Shown piece by piece: positions 1 through 10,255 of a stretch of DNA of 64,000 bases. The DNA lies in assembly GCA_013400115.1 (NCBI GenBank), contig VXBP01002775.1, positions 394,189 to 458,188 on the forward strand, written 5' to 3'. Below the pieces are notes generated by a model. That model saw only the letters and a list, made by a program, of their open reading frames with translations, ran no database searches and was not told the DNA's origin. This DNA is from Rhinopomastus cyanomelas. Its lineage: Eukaryota > Chordata > Aves > Bucerotiformes > Rhinopomastidae. The number at the start of each line of letters is the position of its first letter. The first letter of the stretch is position 1. Position numbers and translations under genes: made by a program.

Positions 1-1197
1 TAAGAATATTTTAATGTTGTTTCAAGACATTCTTCTTTAGATGGAAAAATTCTCATGAATGCATCAAAGAGAACACAGGAACTGCAGCCTGTGATGCTAC
101 ATTACAGACCCTCTAATTCTAAAGCAGTCATTTCAGTGGCTTCACCATCCTCGTACATGTTTTCCAGTTTATGAAAGCAGAAACAAATCATTAATTAATT
201 CAACTGGCTAGAGGTTTTCATCAGATAACTAAGCTGGAATCATGTTTATCACAGACACACGCAGCCAAGCAGCCCTCACACTGACATCATTTCCCTCACT
301 GCTCACTAGGATTGGTCTACACCAGCCTCTCACCGATATGGAGTTGTGGGGTACAGCAAGCAGGACTGGATGGATGGTGAGACTCACCGAGCCACGTCTT
401 GCGATTCCAATCTTTATTTGTCCTTTCACAAATTAAACACAACCAGGGCAAAGTGTAAAACAAGGCTCATGTGCAGAAAAGATTTTAAAAGAGGAAGGCT
501 AATATCTGTTGCTACCTCTTTCAAAAGCTCTAGGGTTGTGTGATGGAGGGCTTAGGAGGTCGGTTTTGTACCATAACGTGACACTTCAAGCTGTGCTGTG
601 GTTAACAGGTCAGAGGGCTGTACTTCACTTGTATCTCACAGTGTTTTTGTTTATGTCATTCAAACAATCTCAGCTTGCAAGAGGGTGTGGGCTTCCACAG
701 CAAAAATGGACTTTTTCCAGGTCAGTTGATTTAAGCAACTAAAATACTCGGATGCCCAAAAGGGGAACAAAATATTAGTAACAGAATGAATGCAGCACCG
801 TCCTTCAGGGTGTTTCATGCATCCAGCTGGCTGTACCAAAGAACCAAGCTTGTGAAAAGGAGCTGTATGCACCTCATTTTATGCATCTCATGCAATAACT
901 GTTTTCTGCAGTTACATTTTTGCATCTCTGCCACACTAAAATTATCTCCATGGGCGATGAGAGGTGCTAGAACAACCAGATGGCACCTGCTTATATTTAG
1001 AACATTCACATCTGGTGATAAACTACATGAAACACAATAAAGGATTAATAAATGTCTGTACTATAGACAAGAATAAAGGCTCAAAACCATTTTTTGATGT
1101 TATATAGTATGTTAAGACATTTAGCTGGACAGTGCTAGAAGTTGTCTGTAACTTGCAAGCATTTGCTTTGTGCAAATTAGAAACAAGTCAGCTAAGT
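1..1197. other. 5' flank of ICA1, no gene recognised
   Basis: Unique-looking AT-rich sequence. The reading frames here are short and show no family resemblance, splice logic or repeat signature. Given the gene to the right it is upstream intergenic sequence. I see no RNA gene or mobile element in it. Confidence 0.5.
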
Positions 1198-1267
1198 CAT
1201 AGAATCATCAGGGATTGGAAGGGACCCTGAAAGATCATCTAGTCCAATCCCCCTGCCAAAGCAGGTG
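1198..1267 (-). mobile_element. CR1 LINE fragment (3' tip, inverted)
   Basis: Only about 70 bp survive. They read as the reverse complement of the CR1 3' terminus: 'agaatcatcagggattggaa' followed by the atctagtccaatccccctgcc block. It is severely 5'-truncated, as most CR1 insertions are. Confidence 0.85.
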
Positions 1268-2763
1268 CCTGATTCTAGGTGTATTCACGCACATACCTAA
1301 CTGCTGGCATAAAAGTAGTTCCAGGTTTACAAAAAAGTATGTTTTTCAGAATCAAGATTTCCTCAGGACTGGCTGTCCTCATACTTTACTGTGATGCAAC
1401 TAAGAAAAAGAACACTCTTAAATTTACCAAGTACAAATCTCTATTTGCCTCCGAGTTCTCCTACCATGGTTGACAAAACTGCTTTATATATTTTTACCCT
1501 CCTTTAAGGGATTTGCACAGGTAAGTTCCATTAAAAGACACAGTGAGCTCTTCAGGTTCACTTACAAAGAAAAACTACCCAAACCAATGCCAGGGTTTTG
1601 GTAAGAAAACCCCCTCTAGAGCCTCATCCCCTGCAGGGAGGCTTTTTGTCACTGATTTGTGGTCCTTTCCTTTATAAAGGTAAGAAGGAACTCCCTGAAC
1701 ACTTTTTCTCTCAAAAACCATAAATGGAATTATTTTTACTAATTGCATTAGAGACATTACCTAATTATTTACACTTTAGCCTGTTACTCTTCCATAGTCA
1801 AGGGAACTCATGTCTAGGGATTGATTATCTCACTGGAAACTAAAACAAATCAGATAAACCACTGCCTTAAATGCACCTATTTTTCCCCTCCCCTCTATTT
1901 GTTCTAAAAAGAACTCTAGGTGACCACTGAAGCTTAACAATATCTACAGAACAAAAGTAAACAAGGTGCCTACCCCCAGGCTTCCTGTGTGCCAAACCCC
2001 CAGCTGCTGAAGTGTGTTATTCCTTTTTCTGCAAGACTGAGGACCTCATTAAGAGACTTGGTCTCCCATGAAAATATTTGCTCACTGTTACTGTGTTTAA
2101 ACACAAAGACTATTCTGTTAGGGTTTCTGCAGTTCCGGAAAGCAATCTCTTACTTCTTGCCATAAACACATTACAGTTTGTCATCAGACCATCTGCACCA
2201 CACACACCACCTGTTGTTAGCGGTCACAACAGTGTCAAACAGGGAAATCGTACAACCTCACAAATCTTACCTGAAATTGCTCTGGTCCGTTCATTCAATT
2301 GTCCCATCTGATCTCTGCAGTGTCCTGGGATGGCATGCTGAGCTTCTTATCCATTAGGATCCCAGTCTTTCTCAGAGCTACTGTCCCTCAGTGAAGTCCC
2401 TGTTGCTGTAAACACCTCGTGTTTTTGTTCCTAGAGGTGCAATTTCCTTTGAAGGGGTTCAGCTGTGCCTCAGAGAAATGCTGAGATGCTGATGTGAGCA
2501 ATTTGGACCTCTCTTGCCATTTTACCTCCTCTTTTCTCAATTTTCTACAGTTCCCTCCAGTCCATTCTTCTTCCATCCTTTCCATCCACAATAGCTCAAA
2601 CTCATCTCCACCGCTCCTGCTTTCATTCCCAGTGTTGTCCATAAATTGTTTTTCTCTTCATGTGCAGGATAGTTAACATTTCATCGTTTAACTGGGAAAA
2701 TTTTGTCTTGCTGCTCCCTCATTTCTCCTTTCACTCCCCACCTATCCAACTGATTATTTAGGA
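1268..2763. other. Upstream intergenic stretch, nothing recognised
   Basis: About 1.5 kb between two CR1 fragments. It contains pyrimidine-rich runs (for example near 2520-2600). I see no convincing exon, RNA gene or repeat. Confidence 0.45.
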
Positions 2764-3232
2764 CACCCCAGTACAAGAGAGGCATTGAGGTGCTGAAGCA
2801 AGGTTGATGAAGGTTCTGGAGAACAGGCCTTATGAGAGGCAGCTGAGGGAAGGTTCTGGAGAACAGGCCTTACCAGATGCAGCTGAGGGAGCTGGATTTG
2901 ATTAGTTGGAAGAAAAGGAGGCTGAGGGGAGACCTTACTGCCCCAAAGGAGGTTGTTCAGAGGTAGATACCTTCTCACAAGTAACAGGTGATAGGAAAAG
3001 AGTAAATGGCGTGAAGTTGCACCAGGTGGAAGTTTAGCTCGGACCTTATTAAAAGGTTCACCTGGCCTTGGAACATGGAGGGGGTTGAATTGTCATCCCT
3101 GGCTGTGTTTAACTGCCTGTATGGAGCTCAGGGATGTGGTTTAGCAGCAGGGTTTAGCAGATCTAACCATTAGAGCCAATAGCTGGACTGAGTTATCTTG
3201 AAGGCCTTTTCCAACCTAACCAACACTGTGAT
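2764..3232 (+). mobile_element. CR1 LINE fragment with internal 40-bp duplication
   Basis: A degraded + strand CR1 copy. The 'gctgagggagctgg' and 'aaaaggaggctgaggggaga' blocks of the ORF2 3' region are followed by an end block, 'ccttttccaacctaaccaa'. It lies only about 170 bp upstream of the CpG island of ICA1. Within it, 2811-2850 is repeated as 2851-2890. Confidence 0.85.
2811..2890 (+). repeat. Two-copy 40-bp tandem duplication inside CR1
   Basis: Both units begin 'aggttctggagaacaggcct' and end 'agctgaggga'. They differ at a few central positions. This is a local duplication within the retrotransposon copy and does not match the parent element order. Confidence 0.9.
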
Positions 3233-3394
3233 CAAATGTCACCTGTGAATTTTCTCCCCTCATTTCAAACTCTGGAATCAGATTAGAATCGATGATTTAC
3301 TCACAGCCGTTCTCACAAAACTACAACAAGTGCCTATTCACGGCAGTCGGAACATATCAGGGTCTGCCTGATGCCCCCGCAGGCCTCAGCAGGT

Positions 3395-4130
3395 TTGGGC
3401 TTTGGGCCGAGGCGGCGGTAAGACCCTTGAAGGAGCCCAAACCCGGGGAGATGTTGGCGCTGCGTTCCCTGAGCCCAGCGGAGGGACCGCACTCACACGA
3501 AGCCCACACGGCAGACCGCTGCCTCGGCGCCCTCCAGCCTCCGGCGCTGGGCGGGAACGGGCGGCGGCTCCGCCCCGCTGCGGGGCTGGCGGAGGCGGTG
3601 GCTCCGTGTGGCCGCTGTGACGCCGGCGGCGCTGGAACACCTGGCGGGGCGGCGGCGCTTCGGCCCGGCCCTGCTCTCTCCTCCCCTTTCCGCGCCGCGG
3701 CAAGGTGAGTGCGGGCGGGGGGGATGGCGGGGCTCCTCGCCGCGTCCCAGCGGGAGAAAATGGGCTCTGCCGGCAGCACCGGCCGGTGTCGGGCGAGCGA
3801 GCCCGGTTTGAGAGCCGCCTCCCCCACCGCTGGGCCTTGAGGCGTCGGTGCCTGGCAGCGCTTTGAGGTGGGTGTAGCTGGGGCCGGACCTGTCCGGGGG
3901 TGAAATTTCCGAGGCGCAGGATGGCACTTGCTCCTCCTTTCTGCCTGGTGTCCCCCTCCCTCCCGGCGGGTTCCCTCGCCATGATTATTACATTTATCCG
4001 TTGCTGCCTCCAGCACATCCTCCCTGGCTCCCCGCCCGCTGCAAGCGAGAGGCTGGGGAGGGTAACGGCCGCCGCTCCCCGGCAGTTTGCGGCCCGGTGC
4101 GGGGCGGAGGGGGCTTTCAGGGCTTCCTGG
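3395..4130 (+). promoter_or_regulatory. ICA1: CpG-island promoter of ICA1
   Basis: Base composition changes sharply to GC-rich with unsuppressed CpG, unlike the AT-rich flanks. GC-box (Sp1-type) motifs are visible: ccgcccc around 3570-3576 and ggggcgg at 3646-3652. A consensus splice donor, aag|gtgagt, sits at 3704/3705. There is no obvious TATA box, which fits a CpG-island promoter with dispersed start sites. It is assigned to ICA1 because the next recognisable exons downstream on the same strand belong to that gene. The exact transcription start cannot be read from sequence alone. Confidence 0.8.
3500..3704 (+). other. ICA1: ICA1 noncoding exon 1 (5' boundary approximate)
   Basis: The 3' boundary is taken from the excellent donor at 3705 (aag|gtgagt) inside the CpG island. 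The start coordinate is a guess within the island. The exon is inferred to be untranslated because the conserved ICA1 N-terminus begins in the small exon at 14.46 kb with its own strong start context. Short upstream reading frames in this GC-rich segment are not credible as protein. Confidence 0.55.
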
Positions 4131-7100
4131 GGTCAGGGAATGACAGTTACCTAACCAGCCTGGTGAAACGGGAATTAAATCCCCCCAAACTTCTGGTTCG
4201 AGGCTCATAATTTGTGGAAAGTTGGTCTCGATAATCAGGTTGGTTCTGTGACTGTCCACCTGGCCAACGAAGGTTGCCTGTCTTCTCTGGTCGTTTAGAA
4301 GAAAAAGGAAACCAGTATATTGCTGGAACCACCAGGTCAGATTTCAGTAAGAGAAAGGACGCTGCGCTTCCTTTATTCGTCATTGTGTGATTTCAGGGCC
4401 AAACGTAGATAATCCTGCTATTACACGCTGGTCTACACAGTGCCGATAGCATCAAGGTCCTGCGTGGACCTTTCAAAATGGCCACGTGGATTTGCTTTCG
4501 TTCCGAAACGTAAATGGGAACTTCTGGCCTATGCCCTTTACCACCCTTACCCCACGTTGCTTTGAGTCGATATTCTGGAAGCCTGGCATTGGAGTTGTTC
4601 TTGGGGTGTTTGGTTGGTTGTAGTAGTTTGCCCTGCCTGCTAGCTTTGCTTTATACCAAGTTAATTTCCAGGAAACATCTGTTTGTTGGTTTACCCCCAG
4701 TGTGTTTTGCTCTGTTGTACTCTTTCTGTCAGTTTCTGGTGGATTTTCTGTAATTCGAGACTCAGAAAGGACTAGCTCTTGTTCCAGAGCAGGCTTCTTG
4801 GAAATTAGCTGTCCTAGTGTGTTGGTCAGGCAAGGCCTGTTGTAAGGAAACACTGCATTTGATGGGTTTTCCAAAGTGCTGGACAGACAAAATGGGAGGC
4901 TGGGTTTTGGAGTCTGCAGTGCAGGTTATAGCCCTTTATCTGATTTTTCTGGTAATCTGCTCTTTTTCTACATTGTCCAGTGTTCCCAGGGAGTGAGCAG
5001 AAGTAGCATTTGAGAGTGCTGTCCACTTGGCACTGAGCTAGGAGTTGTGGTTCTTGGTGGTACTTAGCCTGAAGTCCAGGAAAATCTCATTTATGTTAGC
5101 AATATTTTATGCTGCTGTTTGAACAGAATAGCTTGTTGGTTTAAACTGAGAAACTTCAAGGATTTAAGATTTGTGTTAATATCACTGAAGAAGAAACTTA
5201 GCTTGAAGCCACAGAGATTTTTCTTTTGAGTAGTAAACTGTCGTAACTGGTTTAACCAGTCAGGTTTTTCTCACGACAAGTTCTGCTGGAAGGTGATGTG
5301 GCAGTTAAATGCTGCCAAACCTTAGTCTCCAGCTTCTTTATTATCAAAACTTTGTGGGTGAAATGGTGTTATTTCTGGAATGGTTCAAAAGTTCAAACCA
5401 GTCTGCTCCAGTTAGATTCTTGCCACTGGAATTTGTCACCTTCTTAATTGAGAAACAATTAAGTGATTTTTTTTCATTAGTGGTGATTTCTTCTGTTGGA
5501 TCTGTAGTTGATGAGAATTAACTATGTACCTTACTGAAGGCTTGCAGGTTCAGGAAGACCAGGTATGACTGTGTGGAGGTCAAAATATTTAACGGGTTTT
5601 TTCCCCTTGATTTAATTATTGAGCTGTGGAGGGAATCTTATAGTAAATTCCTGTTGAACCCTACCACAGGGTTGGTTTTTTCCCCTTAATAGGGTTTTTC
5701 AAAGCCACGTATCTTGCCTGTTCTTACCTATAATGTATATTCCAGAAGGCTGCTGAATTGTTCTGATTAATTCCAAAGTAACCTTTTCTGGAAGACATTA
5801 ATAATAACAACTCTTTTCACTCCTCAGCTAGCAGTGAAAGCTGTTGGAACAAGTTGGCAGATAAAAATGTGCTAATAGCTAAAGTACAAATCGAGAAACA
5901 TCCTCAAAGACTGTTTATACTACTTTTTTCAGTGTCTCCTCCAACACTGTTGCCATGAACTAGTTGATTTTTCAAGATGTTTTGCTACTTCTCAACCATA
6001 AAATCACCCTGACAGACAAAATTATGCTGTGGGAATAATGCAGAAACATTAAAAATGTACAAACATTAAAAATACAAAGGCCTGGAGAGTGAAGAACATT
6101 GAACAAAGAACCTAGCAGTCGAGAACAGTAGCAACGTTTGACCTTTTATACATTGCTAGTAATAACAGTCTCATATTAGTTTTTCCTGTGGCTATTGTTA
6201 GCCATGGTACACCGAGGGCCATCTTGACCGGTTATGCAATTGCTTGCATCAAACCTTGGGAACTGTCTGTTCTGAGTCACTGAAACACTACTCCGATTCA
6301 TCTCACAAGCAGCTTTGGAGGGCTCTCTGCTGCTGTAGGAACAGTCAGCTGGTGTGCCAGCACCTGAGAACAGGAAAATGAAAGCTGAGTGGACTGTATG
6401 TCTGTAAAGAGTATGCAGCCTGTACTGATCATGGTGTTTACTCAAGGGGCAGTGAAAGATGATCACCCTGTATTGTTGTTGCTGTGCATGCCCAAACTGT
6501 TTTGTTAATCAAATCTCTCGTCCATGGATGTGAAATGATCTCCTGAGGGAGTCTAGAGAAAATTACTTTTCCCTGTTTTCTTCCCTCAGTGTTGCTTCCC
6601 CTTGGATATAATAGCGTTGCTTCCTGGCTTCTGTGTTGACAAGGGAGGAGGGAGGCAGCAACTTGAGACTAGTGAATGTGTCAGCAAGTCTGGTATTTGA
6701 ACAAGAGAACCATGAGTTGAACTTTAAAACTATTTTTGTTCATATGTAGTGTCAAAAGAGCTTCATGATTTCTTTTTTTGTACAGATGCTTCTTTTGTCA
6801 TAGGTTCTGCAAGGTTTCCTAAGATTATGACTGTAGACTGATAACAGGTAGAATGTCAGAAGAAACATCTTCATGTTGTCTTTTATAGTCTGTGCACAGC
6901 AGGTATTCCATGTGGCACTTGCTTGAATAGTGTTCAGCTCCTAAGCTGAAAAATAGTGGCTCTGTTTAAAGCTAAGAGAATAAATGTGTATTACAAAACA
7001 GTCTGTAATTTCTCAGAGAAATGAAGCAAGACTGTTCTTAGATTGCAACTAAATGCTGGATTGAATATATCCCCAGCTTTGCCCACTTGCAGAGTGAAGT

Positions 7101-7678
7101 TAGACCTGTCACTCGACAATTGATACTCAAATTCTTCCATAAGATTCACACAGTGCTTCAGGTACTTTCCTTGTTCTTTCCTAGGGACATTGGCTCAGTG
7201 TTCTGCACAAGTACAATGCTAGCAGTCAAGTGAAATAGATTACATGAGGGCAAACTCCTGCTAAGAGGTGTTCCTGTATTGTTTCAAAATAAGCAGCTGA
7301 AAAAACAGTATAAACTAAAAAAACAATAATTAATTGTATGATTAAATGTGTCTTTGGTTGCATGATGAAGCACGTAAGGTAACTTATCTAGAAAGGGCTG
7401 TTTGCTCATCAGTCTCCTACCAGAATGTATTTGAAATACTGTGAGATTACATGTACTATGTCATGGCTACATGTGCCATTCTTATCAGTGTTTTTGAGAT
7501 AAACCACTGGTTTTAGGAATTTGTCATTGAACTGTTAAAGAAAGCCAACTCCCCAACTGAGCTTTTCCATGTCATTTCTTTCTGTGTTGTGTCCTAGAAA
7601 GAAGGAACTCGCTTCCCACTCTTACACAGCAAATACTGTGTTTGGTTGCAGTCCCCACCATACAAAAAAGATATGAAT

Positions 7679-7758
7679 AGAATCATAGAATCATCAGGGA
7701 TTGGAAGGGACCTTAAAATTTCATCTAGTCCAATCCCCCTGCCAGAGCAGGCTCACCT
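7679..7758 (-). mobile_element. CR1 LINE fragment (3' tip, inverted)
   Basis: Starts 'agaatcatagaatcatcagg', the reverse complement of the short CR1 terminal repeat, and continues to the 'ccccctgccagagcagg' block. It abuts a + strand CR1 copy directly to its right, so the two form a head-to-head pair. Confidence 0.9.
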
Positions 7759-7769
7759 CACTGGAGAAA

Positions 7770-8064
7770 CCATGGAATCAGAGAAGGGCCACAAAGATGG
7801 GCAAAGGACTGTAAGCCTGCCACATAAGGAAAGGCTGAGAATTGAGTTTGTTCAGCTTTGAGGAGAAAAGGCTTAGGGTTGACCTAATCAGGTTCCTTAT
7901 TTAAGGGGTGGCTGTGAGGTAGATGGAGCCTCCTTTTTTTACAAGGAGTCATGTAAAAAAGCTGAGGTGTTGGTGTAGGTGATCCTGCTCTGGCGGGGGG
8001 ATTGGACTAGATGATCTTCTCGAGGTCCCTTCCAATGCCTAATGTTCTGTGATTCTGTGTGATT
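7770..8064 (+). mobile_element. CR1 LINE fragment (3' end with deletion)
   Basis: A + strand copy: 'gggccacaaagatgggcaaa' and 'aaaggctgag' of the ORF2 tail, then a jump to the terminal block 'ggggggattggactagatga' and a short 'gattctgtg' terminal repeat at 8051-8059. About 200 bp of the expected interior is missing or too diverged to recognise around 7930-7965. Confidence 0.85.
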
Positions 8065-8083
8065 AACTCCTGGTGAGATTCTG

Positions 8084-8333
8084 ACTGGACATAGGAGGAA
8101 CAATGACAGGAACAATCAGCTGCAGGAGTGATCTCCCCAGGGAAGTGGTAGATTCCTCAACACTGGATTTTTTTAAGATTAAGAGTGCTAGGCTACCTTA
8201 TCTATGCTGAGCTGAGAATCACAGAACATGAGGGATTGGAAGGGACCTCGAAAGATCACCTAGTCCAGTCCACCTGCCAGAGCAGGACCGGAAAATCCTT
8301 GTGATCCCTTTCAACCTGGTATTCTATGATTAT
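8084..8333 (+). mobile_element. Older CR1 copy split by a nested CR1 insertion
   Basis: The left part, 8084-8215, carries diverged ORF2-end sequence (atctccccagggaagtggta, then a spacer resembling 'gggtgctaggctacctta'). The matching 3' tip (tgatccctttcaacctggta, then ttctatgatt) appears only after 8288. The gap between them is filled by an inverted CR1 tip at 8216-8287, so this copy is the older host element. Confidence 0.7.
8216..8287 (-). mobile_element. CR1 fragment nested inside another CR1
   Basis: About 72 bp, 'gaatcacagaacatgaggga' through 'cctgccagagcagg', oriented opposite to the element it interrupts. It looks less diverged than its host, which agrees with a later insertion. Confidence 0.8.
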
Positions 8334-8709
8334 AGCAGTAAGTTTGACTGAGTCTTTGCAGTATTGTGACAGATGTATAGTATTGAATAGACACGTAGTT
8401 GGTTTTAGAGAGGAGTACTAATGGTTAATTTGGTCCTTGGACTTCGTGGGAGCAAAAGCAGGTTTTAAAATACATGATGACATAGTGCCAAATTTCCATT
8501 TTTTTTTCTCTGGCTAAAACTCACCTCTAACCACTTGAGCACTGAAAAACCAGTACAGTTCTGGTGGTTTGATATTATTAGGTTCTAGGTATAAGTGAAC
8601 AATTAATTTCCAACATGCAAATTTGCTCTGTTGCTGTCTTTTATTAACTTGTACATATCAGAGTTGGAAGTAGAAAATCAAAGGCTAAACAATAGCATAG
8701 GGCCCTAGA

Positions 8710-9040
8710 TAACATAAAATGTGTTGGGCTGGAAAGGACCTTCAGAGGTCATCTAGTCCAACCCCCTTGCAATGAACAGGGACATCTTTAACTAGATACG
8801 GTTGCTCAGAGCACCATCAAGCCTCACCTTGAATGTCTTTAGGGATGGAGCTTCTATCGCCTCTCTGGGCAACCTGCTCCAGCGTTTCATCACCTTCACT
8901 GTAAATAACATTTTTTCCAACATCCAATCTGAATTTCCCCTGCTCCAGTTTAAAACCCTTGCCTCTCGTTCCATCGCTGCACACCCTTGTGAACAGCCCC
9001 TCTCCAGCTTTCCTGCGTCATCCTCAGTTTGGACCAAAAC
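8710..9040 (-). mobile_element. CR1 LINE fragment (inverted, ORF2 tail plus 3' end)
   Basis: The reverse complement of a CR1 subfamily with the 'tggaaaggacc' and 'gtcatctagtccaaccccc' end. About 250 bp of the ORF2 C-terminal coding region follows. The - strand frame encodes W-S-R-L-P-R-E-A-I-E-A-P-S-L, the characteristic CR1 tail motif. Confidence 0.9.
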
Positions 9041-9716
9041 AGGAAATTAAAGATCATTTCCTGTGTCAAGTGTTCTTGGAAAACAGGCTCCAATTTTTCT
9101 GATGTCGTTTTTCTTCATTTTGAATGTTAGTTTTATATTTCAGGAGGTTTTTTATCGTTTTGAAGGATATGGAATAAATTAGCATTTTGCTGTGGTGTCT
9201 CCTTGATAGAGAGGATGAGAAAATGAGAAATGTGTATAGAAATGTTAGCTCCAGAAGTGCTTGTAGTGAAAGAAGGAGTTGGTTCTATGTGGCTGTGTCC
9301 CAAGGACAATTATGCAGTGTGCTGCTGAATCTTTTTTCCCAGGAATTCAGCAGACCACCATGAAATATCAGATCCAAGTGGAGTAGAGGTGGTCTTACTT
9401 GCATGATTTAACCACATAATCCAGGTGCTGTGGATGTGGATCCCTGTGAGACCGAGGGATGGGCAAAAAGTTGTAGTGGATGGAAGGAACTGCCAAGGCA
9501 GCTCTTGCAGAACAATTCTGCAAATCTGGGAATGACAGTACTCCTGGATTTAAATCGAAGTATGGATGATTCGGCAAGATTGGAGCATTAGTGATGAATA
9601 TTAAGAGCTTTAGAGGAAAAACTAAATCTTGTCATATTCATGTAGCTTAAATGCTAGATTCAGTTTAGCTGAATTGCAGTGCTAGCTATTTGTGTAGTTA
9701 AGAGTAGGACTAGAAA

Positions 9717-10255
9717 TCATAAGTATTAGGGATTGGAAGTGACATCTAGAGATTTTTCTGGTCCAACACTCCTGCCAGAGAGGGACTGCTTGGGTCAGGC
9801 CACACAGAAACACATCCAGGTGGGTTTTGAAGTCTTCAGAGAACTTCTCTGGGCAGTCTGTTCCAATGCTCTGTCACCCTCACAGTAAAGAAGCATCTCC
9901 TCATATTGATGTGAAACTTCCTGTGTTCTAGCTTATACATATACAAGAAACATTATTTCTTATCCTATTATTGGGCACCACTGAAGAGAAACTGGCCCTT
10001 TCCTCTCGACCCTTACTGCTCAGATACTTATAGGCACTAATAAGACTCCCTTTCTCTTCTCCAGACTCAACAGCCCCACTTCTCTCAGCCTTTCTTTGTA
10101 AGAGAGATGTTCAAGACCCTTGATCATCCTCTTGTTGGAATCTCTCCAGTAGTTCCCAGTCCCTCTTGACTTGGGGAGCCCAAAGCTTGATAAATCCAGG
10201 TGTGCTCTCACTAGGGCAAAGTAGAGGGAGAGAAGAACCTCTATTCCTGCTTAAT
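9717..10255 (-). mobile_element. CR1 LINE fragment (inverted, about 540 bp)
   Basis: Opens with a diverged 3' tip (agtattagggattggaagtg) and continues through the ORF2 tail complement ('cacatccaggtgggttttga' and 'ctcctcatattgatgtgaaa'). The - strand frame near 10.1 kb still reads L-S-Y-K-E-R-L-R-E-V-G-L-L-S-L-E-K-R, the CR1 ORF2 C-terminal hallmark. Beyond that lies further 5' ORF2 or spacer sequence. Confidence 0.85.

Noticed and set aside
3357..4259. 300-codon - strand open frame across the CpG island, with overlapping long frames on both strands
   Set aside because: GC-rich sequence is poor in stop codons. The translation is Arg/Pro/Ala-rich low complexity with no domain and no splice context, and competing frames exist on both strands. 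It is explained by the CpG-island promoter.
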